Source: Eggerthellaceae bacterium UBA5906
Lineage (GTDB): Bacteria > Actinomycetota > Coriobacteriia > Coriobacteriales > Eggerthellaceae
Length of the DNA stretch: 46,637 nucleotides
Reading direction: 5' to 3'
Assembly: GCA_002431805.1 (NCBI GenBank)
Contig: DJEE01000156.1
Span: forward strand, 1 to 46,637
Part shown: positions 18,829 through 26,210 of the stretch, in pieces
Layout of the letters: every line of letters starts with the position of its first letter
Numbering within the stretch: the stretch's first letter is position 1
Position numbers and translations under genes: made by a program
Notes under the pieces: generated by a model
The model's database searches: none
The model's input: the letters and a program-made list of their open reading frames with translations, nothing else
What the model was told of the DNA's origin: nothing

Positions 18829-19810
18829 AGGTACCACGCGCCTTTCGCAGCAACAGAATGAACGCCGGGCCGCCCACCACCGACATGATGACGGCAGCGC
18901 TGATCTCGTACGGAGCGGCAACGGTACGGCCGATGGTGTCGGCCAGAAGCAGGCAAAACGCGCCCAGCAGCATGGCGTAGGGCACCAGCCACTTGTGCGA
19001 CGTGCCCACCAGCAGGCGCGCGATGTGCGGAACAATCAGGCCAAGGAAGCTAATGGGGCCGATGATGGCCGTGGAAATAGACGCCAGCAGCACGGCAACA
19101 GCGCTGATGAACAAGCGATTTTTATTCACGTCCAGGCCTAAGCTGCGCGCCGTTTTGTCCTCAAGCGAAAGCAGGTCGCAGCGCTTCGTCACCAGCAAGG
19201 CAACAATCAAGCCCACAGCGGCATAATCCGCCAGCGTTTGCAGGTCGCTCCACGTTTTCATGGTGATGTTGGCGTCCACGATGCTGGCCACGCCCGAAAG
19301 CGTGCCGCCCGTGCCCGAGCTAAATGCGCTGGAGATGCCCGAGAACATGGCGCTCACGGCCACGCCCACCAAGATGACGCGCAGCGGCGAGAGCCCACCG
19401 CGCCACGATAGGCTGTACACCAGGCCAAACGCAATCATGCCGCCCGCAAACGCAAACAGCGGCGTAAAGTAGTACAGCGCCGGCACGAACGCCGTCACCA
19501 GCACAGCCGCCAAGCTGGCGCCGCTTGACACGCCGATGATGCCAGGGTCGGCCAGGGGGTTGCGGATGACCGCCTGCAGCAGCGTGCCGGACACCGCCAG
19601 CGCCGCGCCGCCCACCATGGCAATGATAATGCGCGGGAAGCGCAGGTCGTAAATGGTTGCAACCGTGTCATCGTATTCCACGAACAGGCCGCTGAGCAGC
19701 TGTTCGGGCGTTACCTGCAAGCTGCCGGTATTCACGGCAACGAAAAACAGCGCCACCAGAGCCAACACCGTTACCGCAAACGCTGCAATTTTCCTTCCAG
19801 TACGTACCAT
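18818..19810 (-). CDS. FecCD-family haem/iron ABC permease
   Basis: The 330-residue product has the usual ~10 helices. Family segments include LRFPRIIIAMVGGAALAVSG, LQAVIRNPLADPGIIGVSSG and the cytoplasmic coupling region IGPISFLGLIVPHIARLLVG. It forms the membrane channel for substrate handed over by the IsdE-like lipoprotein, driven by the downstream ATPase, whose start overlaps this stop. No second permease gene is present, so it probably forms a homodimer. An AAAGG site precedes the ATG, and the binding-protein stop lies 13 bp upstream. Confidence 0.93.
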   Translation of the reverse strand: MVRTGRKIAAFAVTVLALVALFFVAVNTGSLQVTPEQLLSGLFVEYDDTVATIYDLRFPRIIIAMVGGAALAVSGTLLQAVIRNPLADPGIIGVSSGASLAAVLVTAFVPALYYFTPLFAFAGGMIAFGLVYSLSWRGGLSPLRVILVGVAVSAMFSGISSAFSSGTGGTLSGVASIVDANITMKTWSDLQTLADYAAVGLIVALLVTKRCDLLSLEDKTARSLGLDVNKNRLFISAVAVLLASISTAIIGPISFLGLIVPHIARLLVGTSHKWLVPYAMLLGAFCLLLADTIGRTVAAPYEISAAVIMSVVGGPAFILLLRKARGTYGE

Positions 19811-19823
19811 ATGGTTGGCCTTT

Positions 19824-20864
19824 CTAGCTGTACAGCATGGGTTGCAAGGTTTGCAGAGCTTCGGGGTAGTTGAACGTGGCGCTCATCCCAAACTGGTCGT
19901 AAGGCAGGTCGTACACGCGCCCTTCTTGCACCGCGCGAAAATGCTTCCACACGTCGTTCGTGGCAAATTCGTCGGCGAACATTTGCATGACCTGGTCGGG
20001 CAGCGCGTGCGCCGTGCGCAGGATGATGTCGGGGTCGCGCGCTTGCATGTCCTCGGTGTTCACGTTCATAAACTCCTGGTCAGAACCGGCGTACACGTTC
20101 TGCCCACCCGCTAGCGCCACCAAGCTGCCGGCGTAGCTGTTCTCGGTTGCCACGATGTAGCTGCCCGGCAAGCCCATAAGCACCAGCACGCTTGGCTGCG
20201 GCTTGCCCTCCACACTGGCGCGATAGTCCGCTATGAACGCTTCATATTGCGCAACAAGCGCCTGTGCCTGGTCGCGCCGGTCGAACTTCGCACCCATGGC
20301 GGAAATGCTTGCGTACATGCCGTCGACGCTGCGCAGATCCAAGAACATGCATGCCACCGCAATGCCCGCGTATTTCGGGCGCAGGTCGTCGATAAGCGTG
20401 TTCGGGCTGATCACGCAGCTGGGGTGCAGCGACTTGAGCGTTTCCAGATCAGGCGACATAGGGCTTCCCACCCGGGGAAGCTCCGCATAACGCTGCGGCA
20501 AGTCGCGCGAGGTGTTGCACACGCCCACCAGGTCAAGGTCCAGCTTGTCGCAGATGGTTGCCACCGCTGGCGACGTTGCCACCAAACGCTGCTGCTCGGT
20601 GCCGTCGGCGTTGCGGTATGGGTGCTGGTCCACGCAACCCACAAGCGGCAGAGCCGCCGCCGACAGCACAGCCACGGCCAAGCCCCCAACGAAACGCCGA
20701 CGAGAGATAGGCTGGCGCGGTGCCGCCCGGAACGTCGTCGAATCGGTTGCGGCTCGCGCCGAGGGGCCCGAAAGGGAAACGCGTTCCCCACGTTCCCTTC
20801 GAGGTCGCACACTATCGCGATAATCCCCTGCCGCGCTTGCGGCAGCGTTATTTTCCCTGGTCAT
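19824..20864 (-). CDS. IsdE/HtsA-like haem-binding lipoprotein with Tat-type signal
   Basis: The product is 346 residues from the ATG at 20864, the first start after the upstream stop (4-bp gap). The N-terminus is unusually long: about 50 polar residues, then SRRRFVGG (Tat-like, Arg55-Arg57), a hydrophobic core and lipobox LVGC (Cys77). The mature part is a class III binding protein. RVGSPMSPDLETLKSL (Met136) and ILRTAHALPDQV (His286) match the places of the Met and His haem ligands in staphylococcal IsdE, by my reading of the family pattern and not by alignment. It should accept haem from the membrane NEAT protein encoded just upstream and pass it to the permease. A siderophore substrate is possible but less likely given the NEAT neighbours. 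Confidence 0.85.
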   Translation of the reverse strand: MTRENNAAASAAGDYRDSVRPRRERGERVSLSGPSARAATDSTTFRAAPRQPISRRRFVGGLAVAVLSAAALPLVGCVDQHPYRNADGTEQQRLVATSPAVATICDKLDLDLVGVCNTSRDLPQRYAELPRVGSPMSPDLETLKSLHPSCVISPNTLIDDLRPKYAGIAVACMFLDLRSVDGMYASISAMGAKFDRRDQAQALVAQYEAFIADYRASVEGKPQPSVLVLMGLPGSYIVATENSYAGSLVALAGGQNVYAGSDQEFMNVNTEDMQARDPDIILRTAHALPDQVMQMFADEFATNDVWKHFRAVQEGRVYDLPYDQFGMSATFNYPEALQTLQPMLYS

Positions 20865-20868
20865 AGGG

Positions 20869-21765
20869 CTACTTGTTCTTCGGCTTTGCTGCCGCTGCGG
20901 CTGCCGCGGCGGCTTCAGCCTGCTTGGCGCGCTTGGGCTTGAGGTACGCGAAGTACACCACTGCACCCGCAATTGCCAGCACCACCACGATGCCGCCCAC
21001 GATGGCGCCGGTGGTTGCACCGTCAAGCGGCTTGGACTGACTTTGGCCCTCAGCGGTCTCCTGGCCGTCGGCGTTATACTCCTTCACGCCCGCGTTCGCC
21101 GAGCCCTCAGTTGAAGGCGAGGATTCCGCAGACGTGCTGACAGATTCCGCAGTCGCAGGCTCCGCCGTTGCGGTCGGCTCGGCTGCAGGCGCAGGTTCGG
21201 CGGCCTGCTCACCAGGGGTGATGCTCTGCACGAATGGCGCCGCATCCGTGTTGCCCTCTACCAGGTTCGTCAGCTGTGTGAAGTAGATGACCTCGCGGCT
21301 CATCGGCGTCACGTACATGCTCACGCGAATGTTCGACGCTTCGCTGGGCACCTGGAAGCGCCAGTCGGCTGTGTTGTTGGCCGCATCGGTTTGCATCTGC
21401 GTGGCTTCAACGGCCGCAAACGCGCCGTCGCCGTTGTTGTCAGCCCAAAAGTTCATGGCGCCCATCTGGTCAGCCAACTTGAAGCGCAGTGTGACGAACG
21501 TGTTGCCCGCAGTGTCCTTCTCCACCAGCGCCGAGGGGTACGTGCAGCCCGTGGTCATAGATTCCGCCAGCGCAACGTTGCTCTGACCTGCCGAATCTTC
21601 GATAGCACCCGTAACCGGGTTGCTGTACGACGGCACCGTTGACGCCGTGTACACCGCCGACGTGGCCGCATGCGCCGTGCCAGCGAAAGCGCTAACCGAA
21701 AGCGCGAGCGCACACGCCAGCGCACATACCGCCGCAAACAAGCCGCCAGAAACACGCGAAGTCAT
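20869..21765 (-). CDS. Membrane-anchored NEAT-like (Shp-type) haem transfer protein
   Basis: The product is 298 residues. A signal peptide ends at AHA (about 33). One NEAT-like beta domain follows (about 38-170), then a Pro/Ala/Ser/Glu linker, a single helix (about 250-273) and an Ala/Lys-rich tail. The domain has ALAESMTTG (Met70) and SMYVTPMSREVIYF (Met150, Met155) where haem NEAT domains carry their ligand loop and YxxxY strand; no YxxxY is present. Streptococcal Shp, a NEAT relative held at the membrane, binds haem with two Met, so the same chemistry is plausible. It lies between the surface NEAT gene and the IsdE-like lipoprotein gene, as shp lies before hts. An AGGACGG ribosome site precedes the ATG. 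Confidence 0.8.
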   Translation of the reverse strand: MTSRVSGGLFAAVCALACALALSVSAFAGTAHAATSAVYTASTVPSYSNPVTGAIEDSAGQSNVALAESMTTGCTYPSALVEKDTAGNTFVTLRFKLADQMGAMNFWADNNGDGAFAAVEATQMQTDAANNTADWRFQVPSEASNIRVSMYVTPMSREVIYFTQLTNLVEGNTDAAPFVQSITPGEQAAEPAPAAEPTATAEPATAESVSTSAESSPSTEGSANAGVKEYNADGQETAEGQSQSKPLDGATTGAIVGGIVVVLAIAGAVVYFAYLKPKRAKQAEAAAAAAAAAKPKNK

Positions 21766-21837
21766 GTTATCCGTCCTTCCATCAGGGAAAATACTAGGGG
21801 ACTTCTAAAGGAACACCCCGGTTCAATAACGTTGAAA

Positions 21838-21868
21838 GGACCGGCCCCGCGCACGGCGAGGTCGGTCC
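21838..21868 (-). terminator. Hairpin between the two NEAT genes (possible attenuator)
   Basis: GGACCGACC (21868-21860 on the minus strand) pairs with GGCCGGTCC (21846-21838), with one mismatch, and is followed by TTTC. The U-tract is short, so it may be a partial terminator or mRNA-stabilising stem setting the surface:transporter ratio. The 235-bp gap holds no gene. Confidence 0.4.
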
Positions 21869-22000
21869 GAGTTCACGCGCGCGACCGAGTTTCATTCGCA
21901 CGCGCAGGAAAGAGCGCAACGGCAGCAAGCGCACCCTTTCCGAAAACGGCAAACGCACGCATGCAACCGCCCAGCCGCAAGCCCGCTCAGCCGCTTGCGC

Positions 22001-24304
22001 TTACCGTTGCTTGCTGCGGCGATGGGCGGCCACGGCGGCGCCGGCCGCCACAACAGCCACAACGCCAGCCGCGCCCGCAACGCCGGCAAGGTTGTCGCCG
22101 GTTTGGCTCAGCACCTTGCTGCTCGAAGCAACCACGTCATCCTGGCCCGTGCCCAAATCCTTTGCCTGCGACAGCTTCAAGTGCATGTCGGCCACCTGCG
22201 CGCCGCCGCCGAGCTGCTCCATCTCCTTGATGGTCATGCTGATGGGCACCACAGTGTCAGAGTCGGCCTTCGGGATGGAAACGGTGTATTGCGTACCGCT
22301 CTTGGCAAGCTCGGCGTTGTTGTACGTCAGCTTGATGATGTGGCTTTCGCCCTCGCCGGTGGCGGAGAAGCTTACCTTGAACGTACCGTCAGATTGCGGA
22401 CGCACCAACGCGGTGTCGCCGAAGTACTTGGCAGCCATGGATTCCTCGGTGCTGTTGTGCTTCAGCCAAGAAGTGGGCACCTGATAGGTGTGACCCACCT
22501 GGAAGCCCTGCTCGGCTTGTTGGTTGCTGGGGTCGGTCGTGGTGGTACCGGAGTTGTTGTTGGTGCTGTTGTTCGTGGGATCCTGCTTGGGCTGGTCGGG
22601 CGTCGCCGGTTCACCGGAGGCGGTAGGCAGGCTGGAAGTATCCAGGCGCACGCCCATGTCGGCCGTGCCGCCGGGCATGGTAACGGCCACCGTGATGTCT
22701 TTGTTGATGGCCGGAACGCCGGAGATGGTGAAGGTGCCGTCGGCGTTCTTCGTGGCAGCCTGGCCGTTGTAGGACATGCCCGTTAGAAACTGCTTGCCCT
22801 GCTCAGTCGGGGTCACAGCCACGGAGTACGAGCCGTCGGAGTACACCACCGTGGCGGTTGCTTCCATGAAGTTCGCGGCGGTAGATTCCGCGCCCGTGCT
22901 CACGTTAATGAACTTCACCGGCAGCTCGTACGCCTTGTTCTCAACCAGCTTGAAGCCGTCGACGGTGGTTACCGTCTTCTCGACCGGGTCAGGCGTCGGT
23001 TCTTCGACGTCCTTGCTGTTGTTGAAGGTTTCAATCGCCTTGTTCAGCTGCGCCGTCACACCGTCCACGCCAGCCTGCGGGATCTTGTCGTTGGCGGCAG
23101 CCTTCTCGGCAGTTTCGATAGCGGTTTGCAGCGCGCCCCAAGCCTCGTCGGACTTCTTGCCCTGCTCGATAGCCTTCGCAGCAGCAATAGCTTTCTTCAG
23201 CTCGGTCTTGTCAACCTCCCGCTCGTCCTGGCCAGGCTTGTCAGCGCTTGTGTTGAACGTCTCAACAGCAGCGGCAATGGCACTCACGCCTGCAGCAATG
23301 GAGCTGTCTGTGGCATCGGAAGCATCAACAACGGCGTACGCATCAGCAATAGCCTGCTGCAGCGTAGCAAATGCCTCGTCGGTTTTCTTGCCCTGCTCAA
23401 CGGCTTCCGCTTTCACGATTTCAGCAGTCAAACTCGTGCGATCAACAGAAGAAACGGCAGGCGTAGCATCGCCCACTACCAGCTGGAACGGGTGTAAGTT
23501 GGTCATAGTTCCGCGATTAGGGATGTTTACGGTGTAGCCAAACGTAATGTTATACGTTCCCGTGATGCTAGACACGGGAATGGCATACGTTGCCGAACCG
23601 TCCTCGTTCACGGTCTTGTCAACCTTTTTGCCTTGGTAGGTGATATCGCCAAGCGTATTGCCCTCGCCTAGCGACTTCGCCGTCAGCTCAATCGTGTACG
23701 CGCCGTTTGCAGCCGTCACCTTCACCTTGTCGTTGAAGGAACGCGAGGTGTTGTACTCGGCTCCCTTGAAGTACAACGTGTAGCCGGATTCGTACGAAGC
23801 GATGTCGGTACCTTCCCCAACACTCGAGGTGTCAAACACCGCACGAACCGACTGCGCCATAGGCATCATGCTAACTTTCACTTGGAATGTCAGCTGATCG
23901 AGCTTCAGCGTTTTAACCGCGTAGGTGCGCGTGCCGTCCGCATTGTCAACATACGGCAAATCAACACCGCCGCTTTGGAACGAATCAAGCATGGAGACGG
24001 CATCTTTGGTTGCCGTGACGTGCACCGTAAATTTGCCATCTTGATACGTTGCCGAAGCCGAAGAGGCAAAATAGTCCCCCATCGTGGAAGGCTCGTCCGA
24101 AGACGCTTTCAGCCACTTCACCGGCACCGTGTACGTTTTGCCCTCAACGGGCGTAAAGCCGTTGTCGGCCTGCACCGCTACGGGCGCGTCGCCGTCGCCG
24201 TCGTCTTGCGCCAGGGCAATGGCCGGCACCATGCCGGTTGCCAGCGTTGCAGCCAACACCAAGGAGGTGCCTCTGCGCACCACGTGATACCTCACATTGC
24301 TCAT
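22001..24304 (-). CDS. Cell-wall haem-binding protein with four NEAT-like and two FIVAR-like domains
   Basis: The product is 767 residues. A Sec signal ends near LAQD (33). The layout is NEAT-like 1 (about 49-158), a more divergent NEAT-like 2 (172-288), FIVAR-like helices (289-352 and 365-430), NEAT 3 (448-557), NEAT 4 (600-712) and a wall-sorting signal with LSQTGD (732-737), a helix and HRRSKQR. NEAT hallmarks such as YTVPVKWLK...S and YQVPTSWLKHNSTEESM are clear. The tyrosine YxxxY strand is missing; the equivalent strands contain Met instead (SMMPMAQSV, TMPGGTADM, SMTIKEM). It probably captures haem at the surface and passes it inward. A GGGAAAGGGAG ribosome site precedes the ATG, and it is first in the operon. 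Confidence 0.88.
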   Translation of the reverse strand: MSNVRYHVVRRGTSLVLAATLATGMVPAIALAQDDGDGDAPVAVQADNGFTPVEGKTYTVPVKWLKASSDEPSTMGDYFASSASATYQDGKFTVHVTATKDAVSMLDSFQSGGVDLPYVDNADGTRTYAVKTLKLDQLTFQVKVSMMPMAQSVRAVFDTSSVGEGTDIASYESGYTLYFKGAEYNTSRSFNDKVKVTAANGAYTIELTAKSLGEGNTLGDITYQGKKVDKTVNEDGSATYAIPVSSITGTYNITFGYTVNIPNRGTMTNLHPFQLVVGDATPAVSSVDRTSLTAEIVKAEAVEQGKKTDEAFATLQQAIADAYAVVDASDATDSSIAAGVSAIAAAVETFNTSADKPGQDEREVDKTELKKAIAAAKAIEQGKKSDEAWGALQTAIETAEKAAANDKIPQAGVDGVTAQLNKAIETFNNSKDVEEPTPDPVEKTVTTVDGFKLVENKAYELPVKFINVSTGAESTAANFMEATATVVYSDGSYSVAVTPTEQGKQFLTGMSYNGQAATKNADGTFTISGVPAINKDITVAVTMPGGTADMGVRLDTSSLPTASGEPATPDQPKQDPTNNSTNNNSGTTTTDPSNQQAEQGFQVGHTYQVPTSWLKHNSTEESMAAKYFGDTALVRPQSDGTFKVSFSATGEGESHIIKLTYNNAELAKSGTQYTVSIPKADSDTVVPISMTIKEMEQLGGGAQVADMHLKLSQAKDLGTGQDDVVASSSKVLSQTGDNLAGVAGAAGVVAVVAAGAAVAAHRRSKQR

Positions 24305-24396
24305 GTATCTCCCTTTCCCGTCATGTTGCCAGCATGCGTAAATTCAACGACGCTTGCTGCGCGGAAGCCGAAACTCGCTGTGCTGACACCAAAGCT

Positions 24397-24407
24397 AACT
24401 ATTAGTT
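24397..24407. promoter_or_regulatory. Palindrome upstream of the haem operon, candidate operator
   Basis: AACTATTAGTT is a perfect dyad apart from its centre base, lying about 95 bp before the first NEAT gene in AT-rich DNA that also holds TATATATA (about 24425). This is where an iron or haem regulator would be expected. It does not match a Fur consensus well, so the assignment is tentative. Confidence 0.3.
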
Positions 24408-24572
24408 TTCACCAAGTGTTACCCTATATATACAAAACGGTTGAAAGTATACCTAACCAAACTCTTTTGCAAAATACCCATGGATAACTTTTATTACAGC
24501 TTTTCCATAAAGTTCGCCTTGGTTTGCGGTGTGACGGTTGTGCGAAGGCGGACGAATACTGCGAATTGATAC

Positions 24573-24601
24573 TTGCGCCCGTGCGTGTGACCGGGTATTC
24601 T
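24573..24601 (+). promoter_or_regulatory. Candidate rubrerythrin promoter
   Basis: TTGCGC (24573-24578) and TATTCT (24596-24601) are separated by 17 bp. A start near 24608 would put the Fur/PerR-like box immediately downstream, a position suited to repression. Confidence 0.45.
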
Positions 24602-24609
24602 TTAGTTAT

Positions 24610-24624
24610 TGAGATTCGTTCTCA
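24610..24624. promoter_or_regulatory. Fur/PerR-like box before rubrerythrin
   Basis: TGAGATTCGTTCTCA is a 7-1-7 inverted repeat with TGAGA/TCTCA outer arms, close to the TGAGAATNATTCTCA form of Fur-family sites. It sits 49 bp before the rubrerythrin ATG. PerR control of rubrerythrin is known in other anaerobes. It is over 300 bp from the divergent haem operon start, so joint control is uncertain. Confidence 0.55.
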
Positions 24625-24672
24625 TTAAGAAATCAGACGAGCCTGTTACTTCAGACGAGAAGGAGCATCACC

Positions 24673-25284
24673 ATGAATAAGCGCACCGAACTGCCTACCG
24701 CCGAAAATTCTTCCAACTTCAACCGCGTCGCTGGCGCCACCTGCCATGTTGGCACCACGCTGGAAAACCTGAAAGCCGCCGTTGCCGGCGAGACGGGCGC
24801 TTCCGCCAAGTACGCCGCCTGCGCCAAGCTGGCTAAGGAGAAGGGCTATGAGCAGCTGGGGCGCCTGTGGGAGGCCACCAGCGCCGCCGAGCAGGTGCAC
24901 ATCCGCCTGGAGGCCGGCCTGGTAGAAGAGCTGGAGCCAGGCTACGAGCGCCCCGTCGCCGACGCCCCCGAGCTGGAGGAGATCGACCTGAACCTGGTCG
25001 CCTCCGCCAACGGCGAGATCTTCGAGACCACCGACATGTACCCGGGCTTCATCGCGAAGGCCCAGGAAGAGGGCAACGCCAAGGCCGTGCAGGTGTTCAC
25101 GAAGGCCAAGCTGGCCGAGGCCGTGCACGCCGAGCTGTACCTGCAGGCGTACAACAACATCGACGCCGCCGATGACGATTCCTACTTCCTGTGCCCGGGC
25201 TGCGGCTACATCGAGAAGGGCACCGCTGCCCCCGAAGTCTGCCCCATCTGCGGCGCTCCCGCTAAGGTGTTCAAGCAGTTCTAA
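24673..25284 (+). CDS. rbr: Rubrerythrin
   Basis: The 203-residue product is a cytosolic non-haem diiron peroxidase that reduces hydrogen peroxide in anaerobes. The ferritin-like part has two Glu-rich helix pairs (VAGETGASAKYAA, AAEQVHIRLEAGL, TKAKLAEAVHAELY). The C-terminal rubredoxin-like domain carries CPGCGYIEKG and CPICGAPAKVF, which bind one iron. GAGAAGGAG precedes the ATG. The long acidic insert between the helix pairs (about 85-125) is usual for this type. It is transcribed alone, divergent from the haem operon, with a Fur/PerR-like box at its promoter, linking it to peroxide or iron stress. Confidence 0.95.
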   Translation: MNKRTELPTAENSSNFNRVAGATCHVGTTLENLKAAVAGETGASAKYAACAKLAKEKGYEQLGRLWEATSAAEQVHIRLEAGLVEELEPGYERPVADAPELEEIDLNLVASANGEIFETTDMYPGFIAKAQEEGNAKAVQVFTKAKLAEAVHAELYLQAYNNIDAADDDSYFLCPGCGYIEKGTAAPEVCPICGAPAKVFKQF

Positions 25285-25314
25285 AGCCAGCAAACCTAGC
25301 AACCACGCAACGTA

Positions 25315-25345
25315 CGAGGCCGTCCAATGGGCGGCCTCGTTGCTT
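25315..25345 (+). terminator. Terminator between convergent rubrerythrin and phosphodiesterase genes
   Basis: CGAGGCCG (25315-25322) and CGGCCTCG (25332-25339) form a perfect 8-bp stem followed by TTGCTTT. The tail is modest. It lies between the two convergent stops and may serve rubrerythrin. Confidence 0.55.
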
Positions 25346-25362
25346 TCGCGGGCTGTTGGCGC

Positions 25363-25887
25363 CTACTTCCCCATTTCTAGCAGCACTTCGCCTTCAAGCG
25401 ACTCAACGCGAGCAGTGCGCACGCGGCCCGCTTCCAGTTCGACGAAGCCCACCGATGCGGGGAACCCACCGCGTGGGCGACTGCAGCTGCCGGGGCATAT
25501 CAGCAAGCTAGCCGGATACGCATCGCGGCCGGTCAGAAGCTCGGGGATGTGGGTGTGCCCGTGCACGCACACCTGCGGCAGCGGGTCGCCCGGTGCGATG
25601 GCGCGCGAGCCGTTAAAGCCGATACGCACGTCGTTGGGGTAATGCGCAACCAGGAAACGCACGCCGTCGATGACCGGATGCGCGAAACGGGCGACGGATT
25701 TCCCGTATTCGTCGTAGTCGTTGTTGCCAAGTACTGCCGTTGTGGGTGCAAGAATCTGCAGCTCGCGCAAAATACCGGGGTCGCAAATATCGCCCGCATG
25801 AATGATGTGGTCGCAATACGTCAGGGCACCCAGCGCCGCCTCGGGCAAGCGCCCATGCGTGTCCGAAATCAAACCAACCAGCTTCAA
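25363..25887 (-). CDS. YfcE/MJ0936-family metallophosphoesterase
   Basis: The 174-residue product is a small cytosolic calcineurin-like phosphodiesterase. The metal ligands are visible: SDTHG (DxH), HAGDI (GD), LGNND (GNxD) and HGHTHIPE (GHxH). Length fits the YfcE/MJ0936 group, whose members cleave phosphodiesters in vitro; the natural substrate is unknown. The start is a TTG at 25887 (MKLVGLISDTHG), set by a strong AGGAGG seven bases upstream. An inverted-repeat element (25954-26082) lies directly upstream. Confidence 0.9.
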   Translation of the reverse strand: MKLVGLISDTHGRLPEAALGALTYCDHIIHAGDICDPGILRELQILAPTTAVLGNNDYDEYGKSVARFAHPVIDGVRFLVAHYPNDVRIGFNGSRAIAPGDPLPQVCVHGHTHIPELLTGRDAYPASLLICPGSCSRPRGGFPASVGFVELEAGRVRTARVESLEGEVLLEMGK

Positions 25888-25953
25888 AACACAACCTCCT
25901 TGCCCAAAGCAACCGCAAACACCCGCAAGCTCCCGCCCTCCCCAGGCAAAAGC

Positions 25954-26082
25954 GCGATACGTTTGGATTTTAATTCCATTCCCATACGTAGTCGAAAAAC
26001 AAGCAACGCTCTGAATAGGGAAAACGCATTTGCTCGATACGGGGCTACTCCGGCTACCCCGATTTAAATCCAAACGTATCGC
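25954..26082. repeat. 129-bp inverted-repeat element, copy 1 (ATACGTTTGGATTTTA family)
   Basis: GCGATACGTTTGGATTT (25954-25970) is perfectly inverted at 26066-26082. The inside has CATACGTAG on the left and a CGGGG...CCCCG hairpin on the right. The right end is followed by ATTTTGGCACC, almost as in copy 2. It occupies the 323-bp gap 25888-26210, which otherwise has no gene. Copies 2 and 3 are at 34890-35018 and 43491-43623. Confidence 0.85.
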
Positions 26083-26210
26083 ATTTTGGCACCGCAGGTG
26101 CGGCGGACGGGGTTGACCCGTAGGCGCAATACCGCCACAAGCACAGTGGCAGGCGAGCTCGCAAGCGCAATGGCACCGCAGGTACGTACGCCGAACGGGC
26201 AGGGTGGGCG

